DNA from: Nocardioides mesophilus
GTDB taxonomy: Bacteria > Actinomycetota > Actinomycetes > Propionibacteriales > Nocardioidaceae
Length of the DNA: 64,000 nucleotides
Assembly (NCBI RefSeq): GCF_014395785.1
Contig: NZ_CP060713.1
Coordinates: forward strand, 4,244,501 to 4,308,500
Direction: 5' to 3'
Part shown: positions 57,106-64,000 of the stretch, piece by piece
Layout: every line of letters starts with the position of its first letter
Numbering within the stretch: position 1 is the stretch's first letter
Program-made: the position numbers and the translations under genes
Notes under the pieces: generated by a model
Database searches by the model: none
What the model saw: only the letters and a program-made list of their open reading frames with translations
Told to the model about the DNA's origin: nothing

Positions 57106-58295
57106 CGGGGCAGGTCCTTCCAGGCGATGTCCTTGTCGACCCGGGGCTCAGGGGGCAGTCCGAGCACCCGCTCGGCGACGATGTTGCGCAAGATCTCCGA
57201 GGTGCCGCCCTCGATCGAGTTGCCCTTGGCCCGCAGGTACCGGTATCCGGCGCCACGGCCGGTGAACTCGACGGTCTCGGGCCGGACCATGGTCCAGTCG
57301 TCGTAGCGCAGCCCGTCCTCACCGAGCAGCTCCAGCTCCAGCCCGGACAGCTGCTGGGCCAGCCGTGCGAAGCTCAGCTTCATCGCCGAGCCCTCCGGTC
57401 CCGGCGCCCCGACCGCCAGCTTCTGCTGCAGCCTGCGGCCGGTCAACCGGGCCACCTCCGCCTCCACCCACAGCGAGACCAGGCGCGCGTGCAGCTGCGG
57501 GGTGCGCAGCTCGGGGTGCTCACGCCAGGTGGTCGCCACCACCCCCGCCATCCCGCTCTCGCGCGGCGCCGCGCCGCCGCCGATCGCGACGCGCTCGCTC
57601 ATCAGGGTCGCGGTGGCCACCCTCCACCCGTCGCCCTCCGCACCCACCCGCTGCGCGTCCGGGATCCGCACGTCGGTGAGGAACACCTCGTTGAACTCGG
57701 CCTCGCCGGTCATCTGCCGCAGCGGACGAACCTCGACGCCAGGGTCGCTCATGTCGCACACGAAGTAGGTCAGGCCGGCGTGCTTGGGCACCGCCGGGTC
57801 GGTGCGAGCCACGAGGATCGCCCACCGGGCACGGTGCGCGCTGGAGGTCCACACCTTCTGCCCGTTGACCACCCAGTCCTCGCCCGAACGCACTGCCCGG
57901 GTGCCCAGCGCCGCGAGGTCGGACCCGGCGCCAGGCTCGCTGAACAGCTGGCACCAGACCTCCTCACCGGTCCACAGCGGCTCCAGGAAGCGGCGCTGCT
58001 GCTCCTCGGTGCCGAACGCCAGGAGCGTCGGTGCCGCCATGCCGAGGCCGATCCCGTTGCGTCGCGGGTCGTTGTCGGGCGCCCCCGCGGTCGCGAGCAG
58101 CTGGTCGACGTACGTCTGGTCCGACGCGGGCAGCCCGAGCCCACCGAGGCCCTCCGGGAAGTGCACCCAGGCCAGGCCGGCCGCGAACCGGGCCCGCAGG
58201 AAGGCCGGACGCTCGGTGGAGCGTGGGTCGTAGCCGGCGAGCAGGGCCTCGACCCGCGCGCGCAGCCCCTCATGGCGGTCCGTGCCGCCGCTCAC
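57102..58295 (-). CDS. Acyl-CoA dehydrogenase, probable catalytic partner
   Basis: GTG start at 58295 gives 397 residues. WCQLFSEPGAGSDLAALGTR carries the FAD-domain motif, and YLRAKGNSIEGGTSEILRNI the Glu of the active site, as in FadE proteins of side-chain degradation. It overlaps both neighbours by 4 nt (GTGA upstream, ATGA downstream), suggesting co-translation with the 382-residue protein as a heteromeric enzyme. Branched or cyclic acyl-CoA substrates are a fair inference. Confidence 0.9.
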   Translation of the reverse strand: MSGGTDRHEGLRARVEALLAGYDPRSTERPAFLRARFAAGLAWVHFPEGLGGLGLPASDQTYVDQLLATAGAPDNDPRRNGIGLGMAAPTLLAFGTEEQQRRFLEPLWTGEEVWCQLFSEPGAGSDLAALGTRAVRSGEDWVVNGQKVWTSSAHRARWAILVARTDPAVPKHAGLTYFVCDMSDPGVEVRPLRQMTGEAEFNEVFLTDVRIPDAQRVGAEGDGWRVATATLMSERVAIGGGAAPRESGMAGVVATTWREHPELRTPQLHARLVSLWVEAEVARLTGRRLQQKLAVGAPGPEGSAMKLSFARLAQQLSGLELELLGEDGLRYDDWTMVRPETVEFTGRGAGYRYLRAKGNSIEGGTSEILRNIVAERVLGLPPEPRVDKDIAWKDLPR

Positions 58296-59530
58296 GCCGA
58301 CCCGTCCGCACGCCGGGCCGCCTGCCGCCTGAGCTCGTTGCGGGCCAGCGCGTTCTTGTGCACCTCGTCGGGCCCGTCGGCGAACCGCAGCGTCCGGATG
58401 CCGGCGAACGCAGAGGCGAGCGGGAAGTCCTGCGACAGCCCGCCCGCTCCGTGCACCTGGATCGCCTTGTCCAGGATCCACTCGACGGTCTGGGGGGTCG
58501 CGATCTTGATCGCCTGGATCTCGGTGTGGGCACCGCGGTTGCCGACGGTGTCCATCAGCCAGGCGGTCTTGAGCACCAGCAGCCGCAGCTGCTCCAACCG
58601 CACCCGCGACTCCGCGATCCAGTCCCGGACCACGCCCTGCTCGGCGATCGGCTTGCCGAACGCCACCCGGTCCGAGGCCCGGTCGCACATCAGCTCGATC
58701 GCACGCTCGGCCACCCCGATCGAGCGCATGCAGTGGTGGATCCGGCCTGGGCCGAGCCGCGCCTGCGCGATCGCGAAGCCGTCGCCCTCGTCGCCGATCA
58801 GGTTCGCGGCGGGAACCCTGACGTCGCGGAGCTCGAGCTCGGCGTGCCCGCCGTGGTCGCGGTCGTCGTAGCCGAAGACCTCCATCCCGCGCTTGACCTC
58901 GACACCGGGGGTGTCCCGGGGAACCAGGATCTGGCTCTGCTGCCGGTGCCGGTCGGCGGACGGGTCGGTCTTGCCCATCACGATCAGGATCCGTGCGTCC
59001 GGGTTCATCGCGCCGGTGATCCACCACTTGCGGCCGTTGATGACGTAGTCGTCGCCGTCCCGCTCGATCCGGGTGGCGATGTTGGTGGCGTCGGAGGAGG
59101 CGACGCCGGGCTCGGTCATCGCGAACGAGGACCGGATCTCGCCGGCGAGCAACGGCTGCAGCCACTGCCGCTTCTGCTCGTCGGTGCCGAACATCGCCAG
59201 CACCTCCATGTTGCCGGTGTCCGGTGCCGAGCAGTTCAGGGCGGCCGGGGCGAGGTGGCCGCTGCGGCCGCTTATCTCCGCCAGCGGCGCGTATTGCAGG
59301 TTGGTCAGTCCGGCGCCGTGCTCGCCGGGGAGGAAGAGGTTCCACAGTCCGCTTGACTTCGCCTCGGCGCGCAGCTCGGCGAGCACCGGCACCCGGCTCC
59401 ACGCCCAGGGGTCCTCGAGCGCGGCCAGCTGCTCGGCGAACACCCGCTCGGCCGGGTAGACGTGCTCGGCCATGAACGAGAGCAGCTCCGTACGGAGCTC
59501 CTCGGTCCTGGCGTCGTGGTCGAAGTCCAT
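58292..59530 (-). CDS. ACAD10/11-like acyl-CoA dehydrogenase family protein
   Basis: A 412-residue enzyme of the ACAD10/11 branch. MTEPGVASSDATNIATRIER replaces the usual T-E-P-x-x-G-S-D with A-S-S-D, and the C-terminus has RTLRFADGPDEVHKNALARN, where the usual Y-E-G-T Glu is replaced by Asp in A-D-G-P-D-E-V-H. In the branch I know, these enzymes eliminate phosphate from 4-phosphoacyl-CoA instead of simply oxidising. The phosphotransferase gene overlaps it by one base, matching a split version of the human kinase-dehydrogenase fusion. Confidence 0.92.
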   Translation of the reverse strand: MDFDHDARTEELRTELLSFMAEHVYPAERVFAEQLAALEDPWAWSRVPVLAELRAEAKSSGLWNLFLPGEHGAGLTNLQYAPLAEISGRSGHLAPAALNCSAPDTGNMEVLAMFGTDEQKRQWLQPLLAGEIRSSFAMTEPGVASSDATNIATRIERDGDDYVINGRKWWITGAMNPDARILIVMGKTDPSADRHRQQSQILVPRDTPGVEVKRGMEVFGYDDRDHGGHAELELRDVRVPAANLIGDEGDGFAIAQARLGPGRIHHCMRSIGVAERAIELMCDRASDRVAFGKPIAEQGVVRDWIAESRVRLEQLRLLVLKTAWLMDTVGNRGAHTEIQAIKIATPQTVEWILDKAIQVHGAGGLSQDFPLASAFAGIRTLRFADGPDEVHKNALARNELRRQAARRADGSA

Positions 59531-60561
59531 CAGCTGTTCTCCTTCATCGAGGTGATGCCGGCGGCGATCAGCGGTTCCACGACGGCACCGACGGTGTCGA
59601 AGCCGGTGCCGACGGTCTGGCCGTGCGTGTAGCGGTAGTGGATGCCCTCCAGGATCACCGCGATCTTGAAGGAGGCGAGCCCGAGGTAGAACCCCATGGC
59701 GGACAGGTCGCGCCCGCTCATGTCGGCGTAGCGGCGCAGCAGGTCCTCCTCGCCCAGGAAACCCGGGGCGGTGGAGGCGTCCGCGACCACGTAGCCGCTG
59801 CCGAGCCGGGCCATCCGCTGGTAGACCACCAGCAGCGCGACGTCTGTCAGCGGGTCACCGAGGGTGGCCATCTCCCAGTCGATGACTGCCGCCACCCGGT
59901 CCGCGTCGTCGACGAGGAGGTTGTCGAGCCGGTAGTCACCGTGCACGATCCCGGGCGCCGACACCGGAGTGGGCGACTGCTCGAGCAACCCGTGCAGCTC
60001 CTCGGCGCCGGCGAGCGGACGGCTGCGGGAGGAGTCCAGCTGCTGCTTCCAGCGGCGTACCTGGCGGGTCAGGAACCCGTCGGGCCGGCCGAAGCCGTCG
60101 AGCCCGACCGCCACCGGGTCGACCTGGTGCAACCCGGCCAGGGTGTCGATCATCCGGGTCGAGATCGCGGTCACGCGATCGGCACCGAGCCGCTCGAGCT
60201 GGTCGGCCCGACGGTACGGCGTCCCCGGAACCCGCTCCATCACGTAGAAGGGCGCGCCGATCACGCCCGGGTCCTGGCACAGGCCGTAGGTCCGCGGGAC
60301 CGGGACCTCGGTGTCCTGCAGGGCGGTCATCACCCGGTGCTCGCGCGCCATGTCGTGGGCGGTGGCCAGCACGTGGCCCAGCGGCGGTCGCCGCACGATC
60401 CAGCTGCTAGCGCAGTCACCGACCTCATAGGTGAGGTTGGACTTCCCCCCGGCGATGAGCTGCGCGCGCAGCGGCCCTCGGGGCGTCGCGGGCAGGTGCC
60501 GGGCCAGCCGGTCGAGATCCAGCCCCGGCACGGCCGCCCGGTCCGACGTGCCCCCGTCCAC
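59530..60561 (-). CDS. Phosphotransferase family (APH/ACAD-kinase-like) protein
   Basis: A 343-residue kinase of the aminoglycoside-phosphotransferase fold. Catalytic motifs: IVHGDYRLDNLLVDDADRVA (Brenner-type H-G-D-x-x-x-D-N) and AVIDWEMATLGDPLTDVALL for metal binding; the N-terminal nucleotide site is LIAGGKSNLTYEVG. It resembles the kinase half of ACAD10/11 and bacterial LvaA (4-hydroxyacyl-CoA kinase of levulinate catabolism) rather than drug kinases. Resistance is not implied. Stop and next start share a base (TGATG). Confidence 0.9.
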   Translation of the reverse strand: MDGGTSDRAAVPGLDLDRLARHLPATPRGPLRAQLIAGGKSNLTYEVGDCASSWIVRRPPLGHVLATAHDMAREHRVMTALQDTEVPVPRTYGLCQDPGVIGAPFYVMERVPGTPYRRADQLERLGADRVTAISTRMIDTLAGLHQVDPVAVGLDGFGRPDGFLTRQVRRWKQQLDSSRSRPLAGAEELHGLLEQSPTPVSAPGIVHGDYRLDNLLVDDADRVAAVIDWEMATLGDPLTDVALLVVYQRMARLGSGYVVADASTAPGFLGEEDLLRRYADMSGRDLSAMGFYLGLASFKIAVILEGIHYRYTHGQTVGTGFDTVGAVVEPLIAAGITSMKENS

Positions 60562-60601
60562 CCTCAGGCCACCGGCACCGGGTCGGTCCCGCGGAAGGCT
60601 C

Positions 60602-61357
60602 TCATGCGCGGGGGCCGCCGGCGACGTAGACGACCTGGCCGGAGACGAACGACGCCTCCTCGCGGGCGAAGAAGGAGACCATCGCGGCGATGTCCTCGGG
60701 CTTGCCGGTGCGCGCGACCGGGATCTCCTTGGCCGCGGCCGCCTTGAAGTCCTCGAACGGCACGCCCACGCGCGCGGCGGTGGCCGCGGTCATCTCGGTC
60801 TCGATGAAGCCCGGGGCGATCGCGTTCGCGGTGACCCCGAACTTGCCGAGCTCGATCGCCAGCGTCTTGGTGAACCCCTGCATGCCTGCCTTCGCCGCGG
60901 CGTAGTTGGCCTGGCCCCGGTTGCCGAGCGCGGAGGTGCTGGACAGGTTGACGATGCGGCCCCACTTGGCGTCGATCATGTGCTTCTGGCTGGCCCGGCT
61001 CATGAGGAACGCGCCGCGCAGGTGCACGTTCATCACGGCGTCCCAGTCGTCGACCGTCATCTTGAACAGCAGGTTGTCGCGGGTGATGCCGGCGTTGTTC
61101 ACCAGCACGGTGGGCGCCCCGAGCTCCTCCGCGACGCGCGTGACCGCGGCCTCGACACCTGCCTCGTCGGCGACGTCGACACCGACGGCGAGCGCCTTGC
61201 CGCCCGCACCCTCGATCGCGTCGACGACCGGCCGGCAGGCGGCCTCGTCGAGGTCGAGGACCGCGACCGCGAACCCGTCCTCGCTGAGCCTCCTGGCGAC
61301 GGCGGCCCCGATGCCGCGGGCGGCTCCGGTGACGATGGCGGTGCGCTGGTCGGTCAT
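60602..61357 (-). CDS. SDR family oxidoreductase (FabG-like)
   Basis: A 251-residue short-chain dehydrogenase. Cofactor motif VTGAARGIGAAVARRLSEDG, NNAG in TVLVNNAGITRDNLLF, catalytic Ser-Tyr-Lys in NLSSTSALGNRGQANYAAAK and the C-terminal ASFVSGQVVYVAGGPRA are those of 3-oxoacyl reductases. Here, in a catabolic set, it may oxidise a 3-hydroxyacyl-CoA. It begins with ATG at 61357, overlapping the upstream SDR stop by 4 nt, and ends 40 nt before the phosphotransferase start. Confidence 0.91.
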   Translation of the reverse strand: MTDQRTAIVTGAARGIGAAVARRLSEDGFAVAVLDLDEAACRPVVDAIEGAGGKALAVGVDVADEAGVEAAVTRVAEELGAPTVLVNNAGITRDNLLFKMTVDDWDAVMNVHLRGAFLMSRASQKHMIDAKWGRIVNLSSTSALGNRGQANYAAAKAGMQGFTKTLAIELGKFGVTANAIAPGFIETEMTAATAARVGVPFEDFKAAAAKEIPVARTGKPEDIAAMVSFFAREEASFVSGQVVYVAGGPRA

Positions 61358-62163
61358 GACTGCTCCTTCTGGTGGGTCTGGTGGGTGTGGTCCAAACGTT
61401 GCTGCAGCTTGCGCATCCCGGCAAGCCACTGGTCGGTGTGCCCGGCGCGGAACTCGTAGTAGGCCTGCACCTCCGGGTGCGGCAGGATCAGGAACCGGTC
61501 GTCCTGCAGGCCCTGCCACACCGCCTCGGCGACGTCCTCGGGCTGCAGGACGGTGTCGTGGCTCAACAGGTCGCGCAGCGGTCCCGCGTTGCCGAGCATC
61601 CGGGTGTCGACCCCTTGCGGGCAGATCGCCTGCACGGTGATCCCGCGGTGTCCATAGGTGGCGGAGAGCCACTCCGCGAACGCCACCGCGGCGTGCTTGC
61701 TGACCGAGTACGGCGCGCCGCCGAGCATCGTCAGCAGGCCGGCCGCCGACGCGGTGACGACCATCCGCCCCGCTCCGGCCTCCAGCCAGACGGGCACGAG
61801 GCGCTGCGCGGCGCGCACGTGCGCCATCACGTTGACCTCGATCGCCGTCGCCCAGTCCTCGGCCGGGGTGTCGAGACCGCGTCCCACGTCGACACCGGCG
61901 TTGGCGAAGTAGACGTCGATCGCTCCCAGCCGGTCCCGGGCCGCTTCGACCAGGGCGCTGACGCCGGCCTCGGAGGCGGCGTCGCCGGGCACCGCCGTAC
62001 CCCCGATCTCCGCGGCCACGGAGGCTGCCGCGTCCGCGTCGAGGTCGTTGACCACCACCCGGGCCCCTTCGGCCGCCATCCTCGCCGCGATCGCCCGGCC
62101 GATGCCGTGGCCGGCGCCGGTCACCACGACCCCCGCACCGCGCACGTCCACCTCAGGCACCAC
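61354..62163 (-). CDS. SDR family oxidoreductase
   Basis: A 269-residue short-chain dehydrogenase. VVVTGAGHGIGRAIAARMAA is the cofactor motif, DVYFANAGVDVGRGL the NNAG variant, and the active site is in ASAAGLLTMLGGAPYSVSKH. Residues 200-269 are atypical (RDLLSHDTVLQPEDVAEAVW), so the substrate pocket differs from the other two SDRs. Substrate is not evident. It is joined to its neighbours by overlaps of 4 and 11 nt. Confidence 0.9.
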   Translation of the reverse strand: MVPEVDVRGAGVVVTGAGHGIGRAIAARMAAEGARVVVNDLDADAAASVAAEIGGTAVPGDAASEAGVSALVEAARDRLGAIDVYFANAGVDVGRGLDTPAEDWATAIEVNVMAHVRAAQRLVPVWLEAGAGRMVVTASAAGLLTMLGGAPYSVSKHAAVAFAEWLSATYGHRGITVQAICPQGVDTRMLGNAGPLRDLLSHDTVLQPEDVAEAVWQGLQDDRFLILPHPEVQAYYEFRAGHTDQWLAGMRKLQQRLDHTHQTHQKEQS

Positions 62164-62907
62164 CGGTCAGGGTCACGCCGCCGTCGACCACGAGGATCTG
62201 GCCGGTCATCCAGCCGGCGTCGTCGGAGAGCAGGAACGCGACGACGCTGCCGACGTCGTCGGGCACGCCGAGCCGCTTGAGGGGGTACGCCGAGGCGACC
62301 TCCTCCTCACGCCCCTCGTAGAGCGCCGTGGCGAACCGGGTCTTCACGACAGCCGGTGCCACCGCGTTCACCCGGATGTCCGGGCCGAGCTCGACGGCGA
62401 GCTCCTGGGTGAGGTGCGCGAGCATCGCCTTGCTCGCGCCGTAGAAGCCGATCCCCGGGGCCGGCCTGAGCCCGGCGACCGAGGAGACGTTCACGACGGA
62501 TCCTCCGTGCTCGGCCATCCAGCCGCGGTGCACCTGCTGCACCCAGGACAGCGCGGCGAGACAGTTGACCTCGACGATCTTGCGGGCGGCGTCGAGGTCG
62601 AGCTCGACGAGCGGACCGTAGACCGGGTTGATCCCGGTGTTGTTGACCAGCAGGTCCACGCTGCCGAACGCCTCCAGCGTCCGCTTGACCGTGTCGGCCT
62701 GGTGCTCGACGTCGTCGCCCTTGCCGGCCACGGCGAGCGCGTGCTCCGCTCCCCGAGCCGCTGCACGGCCTCGTCGAGCGCCTCCTGCTTGCGGGCGGTG
62801 ATCACCACCTTGGCCCCGTCGGCCACCAGCCGCTCGGCCACGCCGAGGCCGATGCCGCGACTGGCCCCGGTGACGATCGCGACCTTGCCCTCGAGCCGGC
62901 CGCTCAC
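62153..62907 (-). pseudogene. SDR family oxidoreductase with a one-base frameshift
   Basis: GTG at 62907 begins [20 protein letters not shown], a normal SDR N-terminus, through [18 protein letters not shown]. The frame is lost at the four-C run 62752-62755; the other frame resumes as [20 protein letters not shown] and proceeds with [10 protein letters not shown], the FYGASKAMLAHLTQELAVEL active site and TGQILVVDGGVTLTGGA. Adding one base to the run restores a normal 251-residue enzyme (755 nt is one short of 756). The N-terminal part overlaps the thiolase stop by 4 nt. Error or recent lesion; raw reads would tell. Confidence 0.85.
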
Positions 62908-64000
62908 GACAGCCGCTCCAGGACCATCGCCATCCCCTGGCCCCCGCCGACGCACATGGTCTCGAGACCGAACTGCTTGTCGTGCCACTGCAGCGAGTTG
63001 ATCAGCGTGCTCGTGAGCCGGGCACCGGTCATCCCGAAGGGGTGGCCGACGGCGATCGCGCCACCGTTGACGTTCAGCTTGTCGAAGTCGATCCCGAGCT
63101 CGCGGGCGGAGGGGATCACCTGCGCCGCGAACGCCTCGTTGATCTCGACCAGGTCGATGTCGTCGATGCTCATCCCCGCCCGGGCGAGCGCCTGCCTCGA
63201 GGCCTCGACCGGCCCCAGGCCCATGATCTCCGGCGACAGGCCGGTGACCCCGGTGGAGACGACCCGCGCCAGTGGCGTCAGCCCCAGCTCGGCGGCCTTG
63301 GTGTCCGACATGACCACCAGCGCGGCCGCGCCGTCGTTGAGCGCGCAGCAGTTGCCGGCGGTGACGGTGCCGTCCGGGCGGAACACCGGCTCGAGCTGCG
63401 AGACCTTCTCCAGGGTGACTCCCGCGCGGGGGCCGTCGTCGGTGGCGACCACGGTGCCGTCGGGCAGCGTCACCGGCGTGATGTCGCGCGCCCAGAAGCC
63501 GCTCGCGATCGCCTTCTCGGCGAGGTTCTGGCTCCGCACCCCGAACTCGTCCTGGTCCTGCCGGCTGACGCCCTTGAGCTGGGCGACGTTCTCGGCGGTC
63601 TGCCCCATCGCGATGTAGGCGTCGGGGAGCAGCCCGTCCTCGCGGGGGTCCGACCACGTGCCGCCGCCGGCTGCGAGCCGCTCGGTGCGCGACAGCGCCT
63701 CGGCGAACAGCGGGTTCCGGGTGTCCGGAAGGCTGTCGGAGCTGCCGCGGGAGAAGCGGCTGACGGTCTCGACACCGGCGGAGATGAACACCTCACCCTC
63801 GCCGGCCTTGATCGCGTGCATGGCCATCCGGGTGGTCTGCAGGCTCGAGGAGCAGTAGCGGGTGACGGTGGTGCCGGGCAGGTGGTCCATGCCGGCGAGC
63901 ACCGCGACGATCCGGCCCAGGTTGAAGCCCTGCTCGCCGCCGGGAAGGCCGCAGCCCAGCATCAGGTCGTCGATGTCGTGCGCGTCGAGGGCCGGGACCT
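62904..64000 (-). CDS. Acetyl-CoA acetyltransferase (thiolase), 5' end outside window
   Basis: The reading frame enters from the right edge ([16 protein letters not shown]) and runs to 62904, giving about 365 residues of a ~390-400-residue enzyme. The acyl-accepting Cys is in [16 protein letters not shown], the catalytic His in [19 protein letters not shown] and the second Cys in [17 protein letters not shown]. It is the first gene visible of the overlapped minus-strand series, followed by the SDR with a 4-nt overlap. It would release acetyl-CoA or propionyl-CoA from 3-oxoacyl-CoA. Confidence 0.94.
   Translation of the reverse strand, partial: VPALDAHDIDDLMLGCGLPGGEQGFNLGRIVAVLAGMDHLPGTTVTRYCSSSLQTTRMAMHAIKAGEGEVFISAGVETVSRFSRGSSDSLPDTRNPLFAEALSRTERLAAGGGTWSDPREDGLLPDAYIAMGQTAENVAQLKGVSRQDQDEFGVRSQNLAEKAIASGFWARDITPVTLPDGTVVATDDGPRAGVTLEKVSQLEPVFRPDGTVTAGNCCALNDGAAALVVMSDTKAAELGLTPLARVVSTGVTGLSPEIMGLGPVEASRQALARAGMSIDDIDLVEINEAFAAQVIPSARELGIDFDKLNVNGGAIAVGHPFGMTGARLTSTLINSLQWHDKQFGLETMCVGGGQGMAMVLERLS

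Noticed and set aside
59530-60561. Aminoglycoside resistance gene
   Set aside because: The fold is shared, but the operon context and ACAD partner point to an acyl-CoA-linked kinase.

Overview
The window is 64 kb of very GC-rich DNA with the gene content of a high-GC actinobacterium. It carries a complete Pup-proteasome locus, a mycothiol ligase gene (mshC), F420-type reductase families and many acyl-CoA dehydrogenases. Gene order and protein style suggest a Nocardioides-like member of the Nocardioidaceae; that placement is an inference from content, not a database match.

Layout. 1-15.3 kb is the conserved Pup-proteasome neighbourhood: tatC (cut by the window edge), tatA, pafC, pafB, an FKBP lipoprotein, pafA, prcA, prcB, pup, dop, a YbaK-type deacylase, mpa/arc, trmI, a Rip3-like site-2 protease, a RecB-type Fe-S nuclease and a Ddn-like reductase. 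15.4-22.1 kb is a metabolic and transport stretch: a HAD hydrolase, a glucose-1-dehydrogenase-like zinc dehydrogenase, a YrhK protein, an AtoE-type short-chain fatty acid transporter, a DUF4259-like gene and a polar amino acid ABC importer. 22.4-32.6 kb is a second conserved actinobacterial block that I recall as similar in order to the M. tuberculosis metH-uppP region: metH, a PAC2 protein, mshC, an SCO1664-family protein, DUF3090, a histidine phosphatase, corA and uppP. 32.6-40.3 kb holds single genes: two aldo/keto reductases, DUF5703, an M20 peptidase, tRNA-Leu(GAG), two Ala/Glu/Arg-rich stress-type proteins, a GNAT, DUF72 and an AI-2E permease.

40.4-64 kb is a catabolic region. A nine-gene minus-strand operon (livGFHMK, acyl-CoA ligase, acyl-CoA dehydrogenase, GMC oxidoreductase, aldehyde dehydrogenase) reads as uptake plus alcohol-to-aldehyde-to-acid-to-acyl-CoA-to-enoyl-CoA chemistry, and faces a divergent PucR/CdaR regulator. 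Next come a glutaryl-CoA-dehydrogenase-like gene and a frameshifted acyl-CoA dehydrogenase facing a TetR regulator. Last is a tightly overlapped minus-strand series: thiolase, three SDRs, a phosphotransferase, an ACAD10/11-like dehydrogenase and a probable heteromeric acyl-CoA dehydrogenase pair.

The least ordinary features are: (a) fifteen genes with a TANNNT box close upstream of the start codon, fourteen of them only 6-8 nt away (leaderless-transcript architecture), with three interlocked divergent pairs; (b) the split phosphotransferase/ACAD module, which fits the recently described phosphorylation route for 4-hydroxyacyl-CoA; (c) palindromes placed as operators beside the atoE, pucR/liv and tetR promoters; (d) three single-base frameshifts at homopolymer runs, which may be sequencing errors or real lesions. 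I found no CRISPR array, insertion sequence, prophage or plasmid signature, and no clearly new defence system.
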